A DNA stretch of 53,910 bases from Mycobacterium sp. (GTDB lineage Bacteria > Actinomycetota > Actinomycetes > Mycobacteriales > Mycobacteriaceae). The stretch is from positions 1 through 53,910 of the forward strand of contig JAOPWC010000204.1 in the NCBI GenBank assembly GCA_025965895.1. The letters run 5' to 3'. How positions within the stretch are numbered: position 1 is the first letter of the stretch; every line of letters begins with the position of its first letter. The notes below the pieces were generated by a model. It was not told where the DNA came from, searched no databases, and worked only from the letters and a program-made list of their open reading frames with translations. Made by a program: the position numbers and the translations under genes. This document shows, in pieces, positions 15,305 through 24,203 of this stretch.

Positions 15305-18001
15305 CTATCCCCGGGCGATCTCTGAGCGCAGTGCGGCCAGCGCGGCGTCGATCCCCGCCGGCATCTTTCCGGAACCCTGGGCAAGATCGGGTTTTCCGCC
15401 GCCGCGGCCCTCAACCGCAGCGCCGAGCGTCTTCACCAGCTCGTCGGCACGCAAACCCAGGTCCTGCGCTGCGGCGTTGACCGCGACCACATACGGGACG
15501 CTGTTGCTCGAACCCTCGGCGATCAGCGCCACCACCGCCGGATCGGTACCCAGTCGACCACGGATGTCACCGACCAGGCTGCGCAGCTCCCCCGCCGTCG
15601 TTTCTCCCGACATTCGCTGGGCCACTACCCGGACCCTACCGATGTGCTCCGCGCCCGCCACCGCATTGGTCGCGGTGGCGCGCGCGGCCGCCCGCCTCGT
15701 TCGCTCGAGTTCCTTCTCGGCCGCCCTGAGCCGGTCGAGAAGAGTCGCGACGCGGGCCGGCACCTCCTCGGACGGCACCTTCAGCGACGACGCCAGCCCG
15801 GCCAGCAGCGCGCGCTCCTTGGTCAGGTAGCGGAACGAGTCCAGCCCGACGTAGGCCTCGACACGCCGCACGCCGGATCCCACGGAGGATTCACCGAGGA
15901 TCGTCACCGGGCCCACCTGTGCGGAGTTGTGCACGTGGGTGCCACCGCAGAGCTCCAGCGAGAACGGTCCGCCCATCTCGACGACGCGCACCTGCTCGGG
16001 GTACTGCTCGCCGAACAGCGCCATTGCGCCCATCGCCTTGGCCTTGTCGAGGTCTGTGGTGAAGTCGTGGACCTCGTAGTCAGCCTCAACGGCCTCGTTG
16101 GTGACCTCTTCGATCTGCCCGCGCTGGTCCTCGGAGAGCGGGCCCTGCCATCGGAAGTCGAACCGCAGATAACCCGGTCGGTTCAGGGAGCCCGCCTGAA
16201 CCGCGTTGGGCCCCAACACCTGCCGCAGTGCGGCATGAACAAGATGGGTGCCCGAATGACCTTGGGTGGCGCCGTGGCGCCAGCGTGGGTCCACCGCGGC
16301 GATCACGGTGTCGCCCTCGACGAATTCGCCGGATTCGATGTTGACGCGGTGCGCGAACAACGTTTTCGCGATCTTCTGCACATCGGTGACCGCCGCCCTG
16401 GCGGCGCCGCCGGCGCCGGTGCCCGCGACCGTGCCCTCGTCGGCGATCTGACCACCGGACTCGGCGTACAGCGGCGTGCGGTCGAGGATCAACTCGACCC
16501 GCTGCGCGCCCTGCGCCTCGGGCCCGTGCGACACCACCGGAACCCTCCGGCCGTCCACGAAGATACCGAGGACCTTGGCCTCCGAAGCTAATTCGTTGAA
16601 TCCGGTGAACTCGGTCGGGCCGGCGTCGATGAGTTCGCGGTAGGCGGACAGGTCAGCGTGCGCCTGCTTTCGCGCGGCCGCGTCGGCCTTCGCGCGCTGA
16701 CGCTGCTCGGCCATCAACGTCCGGAATCCCTGTTCGTCCACGCTCAGCCCCGCCTCGGATGCCATCTCGAGTGTGAGATCGATCGGGAAGCCGTAGGTGT
16801 CGTGCAGCGTGAAGGCGTCCGGGCCGGTGAGGACCGTGGCACCGGAGGCCCTGGTGGCCTGGGCGGCCTCCTCGAACAGGCGTGAGCCGGAGGCGAGCGT
16901 CCGGTTGAATGCCGTCTCCTCGGCCACTGCGATCCGGTTGATCCGATCGAAGTCGGCGACCAGCTCGGGGTATGACGGGCCCATCGCGTCGCGCACGGTG
17001 GCCATGAGCTCGGCGACAATCGGGATGTCGATGCCGAGCAGCTTGGCGGAGCGCACGATCCGCCGCAGCAGCCGGCGCAGCACGTAGCCGCGGCCGTCGT
17101 TGCCGGGGCTGACCCCGTCGGCGATCAGTATCGCGGCGGTGCGGCTGTGGTCGGCGATGATCCGGTACCGGACGTCGTCGTGGTGGTGCCCGGTGCCGTA
17201 GCCACGCGGCGCGAACTCGGCCACCTTGTCGATGACCGGCCTCAACAGGTCGGTCTCGTAGACGTTGTCCACGCCCTGCAGGATGCATGCCACCCGCTCG
17301 ACGCCCATCCCGGTGTCGATGTTCTTGCGCGGCAGCGGACCGAGGATCTCGAAGTCGGTCTTGGACCTTCCCTCGCCGCGGACGTTCTGCATGAACACGA
17401 GGTTCCAGATCTCGATGTAGCGGTCCTCATTGACGGCCGGCCCGCCTTCGGGGCCGAATTCAGGGCCGCGATCGTAGTAGATCTCCGATGACGGACCGGA
17501 CGGGCCAGGAATGCCCATCGACCAGTAGTTGTCGGCCATTCCGCGGCGCTGGATCCGGTCCAGCGGCAGGCCGGCCACTTCCTGCCACAACCGCACTGCC
17601 TCGTCGTCGTCGACATAGACCGTGGCCCAGAGCTTTTCCGGGTCCAGGCCGTACCCACCCGCGTCCACAGATGAACTCAGCAAGCTCCAAGCCAGCTCGA
17701 TCGCACCGCGCTTGAAGTAGTCGCCGAACGAGAAGTTGCCGGCCATCTGGAAGAACGTGTTGTGACGGGTGGTGATGCCCACCTCGTCGATGTCCGGGGT
17801 ACGGATGCACTTCTGAATGCTGGTCGCCCTCGGATACGGCGGCGTGCGCTGGCCCAGGAAGTACGGCACGAACTGCACCATCCCGGCGTTGACGAACAGC
17901 AGGTTCGGGTCATCGAGGATCACCGAGGCGCTGGGCACTTCGGTGTGACCCGCCGTCACGAAGTGATCCAGGAACCGCTTCCTGATCTCGTGTGTCTGCA
18001 C
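15305..18001 (-). CDS. alaS: Alanyl-tRNA synthetase
   Basis: The GTG at 18001 (VQTHEIRKRFLDHF) is the family start and follows an AAGGA; 898 residues, normal length. The class II catalytic domain opens with HTEVPSASVI and FVNAGMVQF. The editing domain has the zinc ligands HSGTHLVH near 582-589 and Cys near 685 in CGGTHVH. A C-Ala oligomerisation domain ends with GGGKPDLAQGSG. It charges tRNA-Ala and clears mischarged Ser/Gly. It heads the alaS-ruvX-mltG-aroE transcript. Confidence 0.97.
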   Translation of the reverse strand: MQTHEIRKRFLDHFVTAGHTEVPSASVILDDPNLLFVNAGMVQFVPYFLGQRTPPYPRATSIQKCIRTPDIDEVGITTRHNTFFQMAGNFSFGDYFKRGAIELAWSLLSSSVDAGGYGLDPEKLWATVYVDDDEAVRLWQEVAGLPLDRIQRRGMADNYWSMGIPGPSGPSSEIYYDRGPEFGPEGGPAVNEDRYIEIWNLVFMQNVRGEGRSKTDFEILGPLPRKNIDTGMGVERVACILQGVDNVYETDLLRPVIDKVAEFAPRGYGTGHHHDDVRYRIIADHSRTAAILIADGVSPGNDGRGYVLRRLLRRIVRSAKLLGIDIPIVAELMATVRDAMGPSYPELVADFDRINRIAVAEETAFNRTLASGSRLFEEAAQATRASGATVLTGPDAFTLHDTYGFPIDLTLEMASEAGLSVDEQGFRTLMAEQRQRAKADAAARKQAHADLSAYRELIDAGPTEFTGFNELASEAKVLGIFVDGRRVPVVSHGPEAQGAQRVELILDRTPLYAESGGQIADEGTVAGTGAGGAARAAVTDVQKIAKTLFAHRVNIESGEFVEGDTVIAAVDPRWRHGATQGHSGTHLVHAALRQVLGPNAVQAGSLNRPGYLRFDFRWQGPLSEDQRGQIEEVTNEAVEADYEVHDFTTDLDKAKAMGAMALFGEQYPEQVRVVEMGGPFSLELCGGTHVHNSAQVGPVTILGESSVGSGVRRVEAYVGLDSFRYLTKERALLAGLASSLKVPSEEVPARVATLLDRLRAAEKELERTRRAAARATATNAVAGAEHIGRVRVVAQRMSGETTAGELRSLVGDIRGRLGTDPAVVALIAEGSSNSVPYVVAVNAAAQDLGLRADELVKTLGAAVEGRGGGKPDLAQGSGKMPAGIDAALAALRSEIARG

Positions 18002-18106
18002 TGCTCGTTCATCCTTGTTAGATTGTCTTTCGACCGCACCACAGTACCGGTCCGCTGAAGGGCGCTGAAAAGTCAACGATCGGGCCAGCGTTGTTGTGCC
18101 GGACCC

Positions 18107-18508
18107 TCACCCGTTGACGAAGCTCAGCCGTACAGACCGGCGCGGGTTGTCCCGGTTGAGGTCCACCAGCACGACACTCTGCCAGGTACCCAGCAATGGC
18201 TTGCCGTTATGCACCGGGACGGTCACCGACGGGGCGACCAGGGCCGGCAGCACGTGATCGGCGCCGTGACCACGGGAGCCGTGGGCGTGGCGGTACCGGT
18301 CGTCGCGCGGCAGGAGCCGTTCCAAGATGTCGACGAGGTCCTCGTCGGAGCCGGCGCCGGTCTCGATGATCGCAAGGCCGGCCGTCGCGTGCGGGACGAA
18401 GACGTTGCACAGCCCGTCGCCACGTGGGGCGCAGAAGGACCGCACGTCGTCGGTGAGGTCCACGGTCCGTCGTCGTGCGGTGTCGATGTCAAGCACGTCG
18501 GAGTCCAC
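18107..18508 (-). CDS. YjbQ family secondary thiamine-phosphate synthase-like protein
   Basis: 133 residues, UPF0047/YjbQ family (Rv2556c-like). Conserved motifs HATAGLAIIE, HGSRGHGADHVLPAL, and LGTWQSVVLVDLNRDNPRRSV cluster His, Glu and Arg residues into the presumed metal or phosphate site. Some members complement thiamine-phosphate synthase weakly, but the physiological role is not settled. It lies about 105 bases upstream of alaS on the same strand, so it may share transcription or have its own promoter. It diverges from the SRPBCC gene at 18593. Confidence 0.88.
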   Translation of the reverse strand: MDSDVLDIDTARRRTVDLTDDVRSFCAPRGDGLCNVFVPHATAGLAIIETGAGSDEDLVDILERLLPRDDRYRHAHGSRGHGADHVLPALVAPSVTVPVHNGKPLLGTWQSVVLVDLNRDNPRRSVRLSFVNG

Positions 18509-18592
18509 ATGGCCAGCCTACGGCCCTTCGGCAGGGGCGCTTCGGGACCTTCGCCCCTCTCCGGCAACCGTCGTGATCCATAGCGTCGCGGT

Positions 18593-19240
18593 ATGCCTAT
18601 TGAACGACGATGGCTTGCCGGCACGGCACTGGCGCTGGGTACCGAAGCGCTGTACAAGCGGATGCTGCGGCCGCGGATGTACACCTGGGGCACCTCTGCC
18701 GGCGAGGTGGCCGCGGTGCTGCCCGGCGATGAACTCGTCGCCGCCACCACGCCGCGTACCACCCGGGCGGTCACCATCGACGCGGCTGTCGAGGAGGTGT
18801 GGCCGTGGCTGGCGCAGATCGGCGAGGACCGCGGCGGCTTCTACAGCTACGACTGGCTGGAGCGGTCGCTGGGTGCAGACATCCACAACACGCACAAGAT
18901 TCACGCCGAGTGGCAGGAGCTGCAGGTCGGCGACCCGGTGTGGATGGCCCGCCGCTACGGGCCGATCGCGCGCCAGGTCGTCGTCGCGATGGAGCCGAAG
19001 TCGCACTTGGTGCTCATGTCGGAATCCGACTCCGACCGGCTGTCGCGGGGCGAGAAGGCACACGGCTGCTGGGCATTCTATCTGGTACCTCACGGTACGC
19101 AGACCCGGCTGCTTGCCCGCGGCAGCGGCGGCGCAGTGGGCAATGCCGCATTCGACATCCCGCACTTCGTGATGGAGCAGAAGATGCTGCGCGGCATCCG
19201 CGATCGGGCGCAAGGGGCGTCGGGATGGCCTGCCCTCTAG
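18593..19240 (+). CDS. SRPBCC-like protein with N-terminal hydrophobic segment
   Basis: 215 residues. After a short N-terminal stretch (WLAGTALALGTEALYKRML), a SRPBCC-like pattern appears: RAVTIDAAVEEVWPWLAQIG, GGFYSYDWLE, and a final amphipathic helix FVMEQKMLRGIRDRAQG. WPWL(A/V)QIG and RGGFYSYDWLE are typical of a subgroup annotated only as SRPBCC or hypothetical. Function and ligand are unknown. It is followed 102 bases later by the Rv2557/Rv2558-like gene on the same strand. Confidence 0.75.
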   Translation: MPIERRWLAGTALALGTEALYKRMLRPRMYTWGTSAGEVAAVLPGDELVAATTPRTTRAVTIDAAVEEVWPWLAQIGEDRGGFYSYDWLERSLGADIHNTHKIHAEWQELQVGDPVWMARRYGPIARQVVVAMEPKSHLVLMSESDSDRLSRGEKAHGCWAFYLVPHGTQTRLLARGSGGAVGNAAFDIPHFVMEQKMLRGIRDRAQGASGWPAL

Positions 19241-19342
19241 CCCACCGTCCAGACCATTGAAACGCGTCCTGACTCGGAGGAAGGTAATGGGCGGACCGGT
19301 GGCGCCACCGAGACGCTGCCCCGAATCAGGAGGGGGTGGACC

Positions 19343-19963
19343 GTGTACGCACGCTCTACCACGATCCAGGCGCAGGACTCGGCCATCGACGCGGGCATCG
19401 CGCACGTGCGCGATGAGGTGATGCCGGCGCTCGAGTCGATGGACGGATTCGTCGGCATATCGCTGTTGGTCGACCGGGAGTCGGGTCGTTGCATTGCCAC
19501 CAGTGCATGGGAGAGCGAGCAGGCCATGCACGCGAGCGAGGATCGGGCGAGGTCGGTTCGTGATCGGGCCGCGGAGACGTTCGGGGGCAGCGCTTCAGTT
19601 CAGGAGTGGGAGATCGGGTTCGTGCACCGTGACCACAGCTCGAACGGCGGTGCGTGGGTACGCGCGACGTGGCTGAAGGTCGCTCCGGGCCAACTCGACC
19701 GTGCCGTCGACTTCTACAAGTCGGCCGTGCTGCCGTCAATGGCCGGACTCGACGGGTTCTGCAGCGCCAGCCTGATGATCGACCGCTCAACGGGGCGTGC
19801 GGTGTCCTCGGCGACCTTCGACGGCCGCGACGCGATGGACCGAAATCGCGAACACGCGAGGTCGCTGCGCGCCGCCCGGCTGCGAGACCTGGGCGCCGAC
19901 CAACTCGACGTCGGCGAGTTCGAGTTGGCGCTGGCCCACTTGGGCGTGCCGGAACTGGCCTGA
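19343..19963 (+). CDS. Rv2557/Rv2558-like protein, duplicated ABM-like domain
   Basis: 206 residues from a GTG at 19343 behind an excellent AGGAGG. It resembles the tandem M. tuberculosis pair Rv2557/Rv2558, which I recall as starvation-induced and of unknown function. The protein is an internal duplication: DGFVGISLLVDRESGRCIA near residue 35 recurs as DGFCSASLMIDRSTGRAVS near 135, each followed by an A-M...R-.-E-.-A-R-S-x-R helix. This is the dimeric alpha/beta barrel pattern of antibiotic-biosynthesis-monooxygenase-like proteins. No catalytic residues can be assigned. Only one copy is present here, where M. tuberculosis has two genes. Confidence 0.8.
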   Translation: MYARSTTIQAQDSAIDAGIAHVRDEVMPALESMDGFVGISLLVDRESGRCIATSAWESEQAMHASEDRARSVRDRAAETFGGSASVQEWEIGFVHRDHSSNGGAWVRATWLKVAPGQLDRAVDFYKSAVLPSMAGLDGFCSASLMIDRSTGRAVSSATFDGRDAMDRNREHARSLRAARLRDLGADQLDVGEFELALAHLGVPELA

Positions 19964-19976
19964 GCCTGCCCGCGTC

Positions 19977-20462
19977 TCAGCGCGCCGAAGCGTCGGCCTT
20001 GAGCACCTGATCGAGCCGCTCGTAGCCCTCACGCATGCCGTCCTCCATGCCCGAGGCCAGGATCGCGTCGCGCGCCTCGGTGTTCGGGCACACGGACCGG
20101 CCGCGTAGCCGGGCGCGGCCGCCGAGCTCGTCGAACGTCAGGAATTCCAGGTTCACCATGTCAGGTGCACCCTCGAATTCGAAGGTCTGAATGACGAACT
20201 CGTTCGGACGCACGGTGTGGAACACGCCGTTGAACCAGTACTCACTACCGTCGGGACCCCGGTGCACATACCGGTAGCCGCCGCCGCTGCGGAAGTCCCA
20301 CCGCTCGATCTCCATCTCGTTGCGGGCAGGCCCGAGCCACTGTTTGACCAGCTCGGGTTCGGCGTGCGCGCGGTAGACCGCGGCCACCGGCGCGTCGAAC
20401 TCACGGGTAAAGTCCATCGCCAGCGTGTCCACCGGCGCGTTGAGGTTCAGTGCGTGCGTCAT
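19977..20462 (-). CDS. SRPBCC/AHSA1-family protein
   Basis: 161 residues of the activator-of-Hsp90-ATPase-like (AHSA1/CalC) branch: FTREFDAPVAAVYRAHAEPELVK, the QWLGP motif, W.F..GG.YRYVH and a C-terminal GMEDGMREGYERLD helix. In this branch a DNA-binding ArsR partner is very common, as here: the gene overlaps the ArsR stop by 4 bases. The ligand is unknown; the pair probably forms a self-contained sensor/binding unit. It converges with the Rv2557-like gene across 13 bases. Confidence 0.85.
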   Translation of the reverse strand: MTHALNLNAPVDTLAMDFTREFDAPVAAVYRAHAEPELVKQWLGPARNEMEIERWDFRSGGGYRYVHRGPDGSEYWFNGVFHTVRPNEFVIQTFEFEGAPDMVNLEFLTFDELGGRARLRGRSVCPNTEARDAILASGMEDGMREGYERLDQVLKADASAR

Positions 20463-20854
20463 TTCCCTGTCTCCTTCGTGTCGGATTCCGTTGGCGTATC
20501 AGCGAAGTCGGCTTCGGTGGTGATCGTCGACAGCAGCGCATCGAGCCGGCGGTAGTGGCGCTCGGCGGTCAGGCGATAAGCGTCGATCCACGACGTCAAG
20601 GTCTCCAGTGCGGCGGCGTCGAGGTGAACGGGCCGGCGTTGCGCATCGCGGCTGCGGGTGACCAGGCCCGCGTGCTCGAGCACGTGGATATGCCGGGAGA
20701 CGGCCTGCTTGGAGATGTCGAACGGCGCGGCCAGCTCGTTCACCGTGGCCGGGCCGCGGGACAAGCGCGCCACAATCGCCCGTCGCACCGGGTCGGCGAG
20801 CGCCATGAACGCGCGGTCCAGCTGCGCCTCGGCGTCGTCCACAGCGGTGCCCAT
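20459..20854 (-). CDS. ArsR-family winged-helix transcriptional regulator
   Basis: 131 residues from the ATG at 20854, which has AAAGG seven bases upstream; a TTG six bases further out is not preferred. The winged helix-turn-helix runs FMALADPVRRAIVARLSRG...TVNELAAPFDISKQAVSRHIHVLEHAGLV, with the recognition helix SKQAVSRHIHVLE. No Cys-rich metal site is seen, so it is not an arsenic or metal sensor; it is closer to the SdpR-type regulators paired with AHSA1 proteins. It is translationally coupled to the AHSA1 gene and probably autoregulates through the palindrome just upstream. Confidence 0.88.
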   Translation of the reverse strand: MGTAVDDAEAQLDRAFMALADPVRRAIVARLSRGPATVNELAAPFDISKQAVSRHIHVLEHAGLVTRSRDAQRRPVHLDAAALETLTSWIDAYRLTAERHYRRLDALLSTITTEADFADTPTESDTKETGK

Positions 20855-20867
20855 AGTCAACCTTTAC

Positions 20868-20877
20868 GTTGATCAAC
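20868..20877. promoter_or_regulatory. 10-bp palindrome upstream of arsR
   Basis: GTTGATCAAC is a perfect palindrome 14 bases upstream of the arsR start codon, between the Shine-Dalgarno and a related half-site GTTGAAC that begins a few bases further out. The position suits an autoregulatory operator, but binding is inferred only from placement and symmetry. Confidence 0.4.
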
Positions 20878-20930
20878 CAATATGTTGAACACAACCCTAG
20901 GGCGGGTGCGCGACGGGTGTCAAGAGGTGG

Positions 20931-22268
20931 TCAGCCCCGCTTCCTGCGGATGATCGCGCGCAGCCGGTCGAGGCGGGAGGCAATCTCGCGTTCCGCGCCG
21001 TGGCTGGTGGGCCGGTAGTAATCCACCCCGACGAGTTCGTCGGGTGAGTACTGCTGCGGCACGACGCCGTCCGGGTCCTCGTGGGAGTACTGGTAGCCCT
21101 GGGCGTTGCCGAGCACGGCCGCGCCCGAGTAGTGGCCGTCGCGCAGATGCGGCGGAACAAGGCCCGCCTTACCCGCTTTGATATCGCTCATCGCGGCGCT
21201 GATCGCGGCGATCACCGCATTCGACTTCGGCGCGGTGGCGAGGTGGATGGTCGCGTGAGCCAGGGTCAGCTGCGCCTCAGGCATGCCGATCAGCTGGACG
21301 GTTTGCGCGGCGGCGACCGCGGTTTGCAGCGCGGTCGGGTCGGCCATGCCGATGTCCTCGCTGGCCAGGATCATCAGCCGCCGCGCGACGAACCGTGGGT
21401 CCTCCCCCGCGACGAGCATCCGGGCCAGGTAGTGCAGCGCGGCATCGACGTCCGAGCCGCGTACCGACTTGATGAACGCGCTGATCACGTCGTAGTGCTG
21501 GTCGCCGTCGCGGTCGTAGCGGACCGCGGCCTTGTCGAGGGACTGCTCGATTCCGCTGACCGTAACGTGGTCGTCGGCTTCGGCAGCGACCTCCAGCGCC
21601 GTCAGTGCGCGGCGGGCGTCGCCTGAGGACAGCCGCACCAGCAGCTCGACGGCCTCGGGGTCGGCCGTCACCCGTCCGCCCAACCCGCGCGGGTCGGCGA
21701 TCGCGCGTTTCACCAGGGTGCAGATGTCGTCGGCGCCGAGCGGGTGCAGCTGCAGAATCAGTGACCTGGACAACAGTGGCGCCACCACCGAGAACGACGG
21801 GTTTTCCGTGGTGGCCGCGACCAACAGCACGACCCGGTTCTCCACTGCCGAGAGGAGCGCGTCCTGCTGCGTCTTCGAGAAGCGGTGCACCTCATCGATG
21901 AACAGCACGGTCTGCTCGGCGTGCGCGGCGGCGCGCCGCGCCGTGTCGATCACGGCCCGGACTTCCTTGACGCCTGCCGACAGCGCCGACAGCGCCTCGA
22001 AGCGGCGCCCGGTCGCCTGCGAGATCAACGCCGCGAGCGTGGTCTTGCCGGTGCCCGGCGGTCCGTAGAGGATCACCGAGGCGACACCGGATCCCTCGAC
22101 AAGCCGACGCAGCGGGGAGCCGGGAGCAAGCAGATGCGACTGCCCCACCACTTCGTCAAGCGTCGACGGGCGCATCCGGATGGCCAGCGGCGCGGACGCG
22201 CCGCCACCGGAGCGGGGCGCCTCGGCCGCGTCGCGGGTGTCGGGTAGGTCGAACAGACCGTCGGACAC
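20931..22268 (-). CDS. rarA: Replication-associated recombination AAA+ ATPase RarA
   Basis: 445 residues (Rv2559c-like; MgsA/WRNIP1 family). N-terminal LAIRMRPSTLDEVVGQ, Walker A GPPGTGKT at 69-76, Walker B FIDEVH at 123-128, sensor-1 ATTENPSF, SGDARRAL in sensor-2, and the C-terminal tetramerisation region including GYQYSHEDPDGVVPQQYSP and the VDYYRPTSHG ending. RarA acts on stalled replication forks and on single-stranded DNA/duplex junctions with SSB. It is a single-gene unit. Confidence 0.95.
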   Translation of the reverse strand: MSDGLFDLPDTRDAAEAPRSGGGASAPLAIRMRPSTLDEVVGQSHLLAPGSPLRRLVEGSGVASVILYGPPGTGKTTLAALISQATGRRFEALSALSAGVKEVRAVIDTARRAAAHAEQTVLFIDEVHRFSKTQQDALLSAVENRVVLLVAATTENPSFSVVAPLLSRSLILQLHPLGADDICTLVKRAIADPRGLGGRVTADPEAVELLVRLSSGDARRALTALEVAAEADDHVTVSGIEQSLDKAAVRYDRDGDQHYDVISAFIKSVRGSDVDAALHYLARMLVAGEDPRFVARRLMILASEDIGMADPTALQTAVAAAQTVQLIGMPEAQLTLAHATIHLATAPKSNAVIAAISAAMSDIKAGKAGLVPPHLRDGHYSGAAVLGNAQGYQYSHEDPDGVVPQQYSPDELVGVDYYRPTSHGAEREIASRLDRLRAIIRRKRG

Positions 22269-22506
22269 GGTTCAGGCATACCACGAGGACGGGACATACC
22301 GTCGGCACGTGCTGCTCAATCGGCCGACAGCGAACGGCATCGCCGACGGCAGCATCACTCTGGTGCTCCGCGGCCGGGCCGCGCCACGGGCCAAACCCGG
22401 CGGAACCCAACGGACATCGGCGGGCACGGTGCGCATCGACGATGTGACGAACACCGGCAGCCCCGACGTTTGATCCGCTACCCCACCGGGTACTGCTGGC
22501 CGCAAC

Positions 22507-23181
22507 ATGCGCACCGCCTTTCACACCAAGCTCGATGCGCTGACCGCACGACTCGCGGAGCTGTGTGGCTCGGCCGGCATCGCGATGGACCGTGCCACTA
22601 CGGCATTGCTCCTTGCAGACCCGGAATCCGCGGAACTGGTGATCGGCGAGCACCGCCGCATTGCCGCGACGTCCGCACAGCTGAGAGAGTCCGCGTTCGT
22701 GTTGTTGGCGCTGCAGGCACCGGTGGCGCGAGACTTACGCGCGTTGGTCTCGGCACTGCAGATCTCCGCCGACATCGAGAGAATGGGCGCCCTGGCGCTG
22801 CATGTTGCCGAGGTTGCCCGGCGTCGTCATCCGATGCGGGCGGTCCCCGAAGAGGTCAGCCCATACTTCGCCGAGATGGGGCACGTGGCGGTGGCATTGG
22901 GCGACTCGGCACGGGAAGTGCTGTTGTGCGGGGATTCCGCCAAGGCGGCGCTGATCGAGCGGGAAGACGACGCGATGGACGAGCTGCATTCCCGGTTGTT
23001 CGGTGTGGTGAAGAACCACCACTGGAAACACGGCGTCGCGGCGGCCGTCGACGTGACCCTACTGGGCAGGTTCTACGAGCGGTTCGCCGATCACGCCGTC
23101 CTGATCGCGCGACGAGTCATCTTCCAGGCCACCGGCAAAGCACCAGACCATGACGCGCCGACGCAGGCGCCCGCGAGCTAG
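22507..23181 (+). CDS. phoU: PhoU-family phosphate regulator
   Basis: 224 residues made of two three-helix PhoU repeats. The acidic metal-binding signatures ADIERMGALALHVAEVA (first half) and YERFADHAVLIARRV (second half) are the E/D-x-x-x-D-type motifs that hold iron/zinc clusters. PhoU proteins link Pst phosphate uptake to SenX3/PhoR-type histidine kinases and restrain uptake. No pst genes are near, so this is an orphan paralogue, as with PhoY1/PhoY2 in M. tuberculosis. It converges on the metallopeptidase gene with a 4-base overlap. The 238 bases upstream hold no gene or clear motif. Confidence 0.9.
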   Translation: MRTAFHTKLDALTARLAELCGSAGIAMDRATTALLLADPESAELVIGEHRRIAATSAQLRESAFVLLALQAPVARDLRALVSALQISADIERMGALALHVAEVARRRHPMRAVPEEVSPYFAEMGHVAVALGDSAREVLLCGDSAKAALIEREDDAMDELHSRLFGVVKNHHWKHGVAAAVDVTLLGRFYERFADHAVLIARRVIFQATGKAPDHDAPTQAPAS

Positions 23182-24203
23182 GCCGCCACCTCGTCGACGA
23201 TCGTGTGGATGAAGCGCATCTTGCCCAGAACCGGCACGGGCAGCACGAACGGGTAGAGGTCCTGTTTGCCCATCGACCGGTTGACCATGTTCAGCGCCCA
23301 CGACAACGGCAACCACATCTCGATGATGGTATCGAAGCTGCTGGGTCCCAGCACCTTTCGTTCATAGGTCGCGGTGGCCGGGGCGAAGCTGAACGCCGCG
23401 GCGGTGTCCAACGTGTCGCGAATGTGCAGGTAGTGCGCGAAGGTCTCGGCCCAGTCCTCGGCGGGGTGCATCGTCGCGTAGGACGAGACGTGGTGCTGCT
23501 CCCAGTCCGCCGGCGCGCCCTCGGTGTAGTGGCGGTCAAGCGCGGCTTGGTAATCCGCGTCGGCGTCGCCGAACAGTTCCCGGAATCGATCCTGATATTC
23601 CTGAGACGGCGCGACGAGGCGGTAGTAGTAGTAGTGGCCGATTTCGTGACGGAAATGGCCGAGCAGGGTCCGATACGGCTCGTCCATCGCGATCCGCAAC
23701 TGTTCGCGATGGACGTCGTCGCCTTCGGCCAGATCCAATGTGATGACGCCGTTGTCGTGCCCGGTGAACACCTTCTCCTGTTCGCTGGACCGCAGGTCGA
23801 ACGCCAGCCCGTACTCGGGGTCTTCGTCACGGTCCACGATCGGCAGCTTGAGTTCGTGTAGTTCGGCGATCAACCTGCGCTTTGCCTTTTCCGCGTCGGC
23901 GAATGCGGCCATTGCCTTCGTATCAGCATCGTTGGGACGGGTGCGAGTGAGCCTGCATGACACGCAGAGCCGGCGGATCGGCTGCCTTTCCACCAGCCAA
24001 TTGCATTGGGCCAAATGCAAGTTCGCACACAGCTCATACTTCTCGGCGTCGACGAAGCCGGGCTGGCCGCTCTCGGGCCCCGCGGCGATGACCAGCAGGG
24101 CCATGTCGTCGACAGAGAAGCCGAGCGGGCTCTGGCATGACAGGCACACCGAGTTCTCGAACGCCAAATGCTGTCCGCAACTCGGGCAGACGAAATCACG
24201 CAT
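23178..24203 (-). CDS. Zinc-ribbon zincin-like metallopeptidase (Rv2568c-like)
   Basis: 341 residues from the ATG at 24203 (MRDFVCPSCGQ). An N-terminal zinc ribbon is built from Cys6, 9, 20 and 23, with more Cys at 59, 67, 80 and 83. The HEIGH zincin motif is at 186-190, with a likely third ligand in the downstream EDWAETFAHYLH segment. It belongs to a putative zinc-binding metallopeptidase family of unknown substrate; no signal peptide is seen, so it is cytoplasmic. It overlaps the preceding transglutaminase gene by 8 bases and is the last gene of the operon with the ATP-grasp and DUF2126 proteins, suggesting it processes their peptide product or substrate. Confidence 0.85.
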   Translation of the reverse strand: MRDFVCPSCGQHLAFENSVCLSCQSPLGFSVDDMALLVIAAGPESGQPGFVDAEKYELCANLHLAQCNWLVERQPIRRLCVSCRLTRTRPNDADTKAMAAFADAEKAKRRLIAELHELKLPIVDRDEDPEYGLAFDLRSSEQEKVFTGHDNGVITLDLAEGDDVHREQLRIAMDEPYRTLLGHFRHEIGHYYYYRLVAPSQEYQDRFRELFGDADADYQAALDRHYTEGAPADWEQHHVSSYATMHPAEDWAETFAHYLHIRDTLDTAAAFSFAPATATYERKVLGPSSFDTIIEMWLPLSWALNMVNRSMGKQDLYPFVLPVPVLGKMRFIHTIVDEVAA

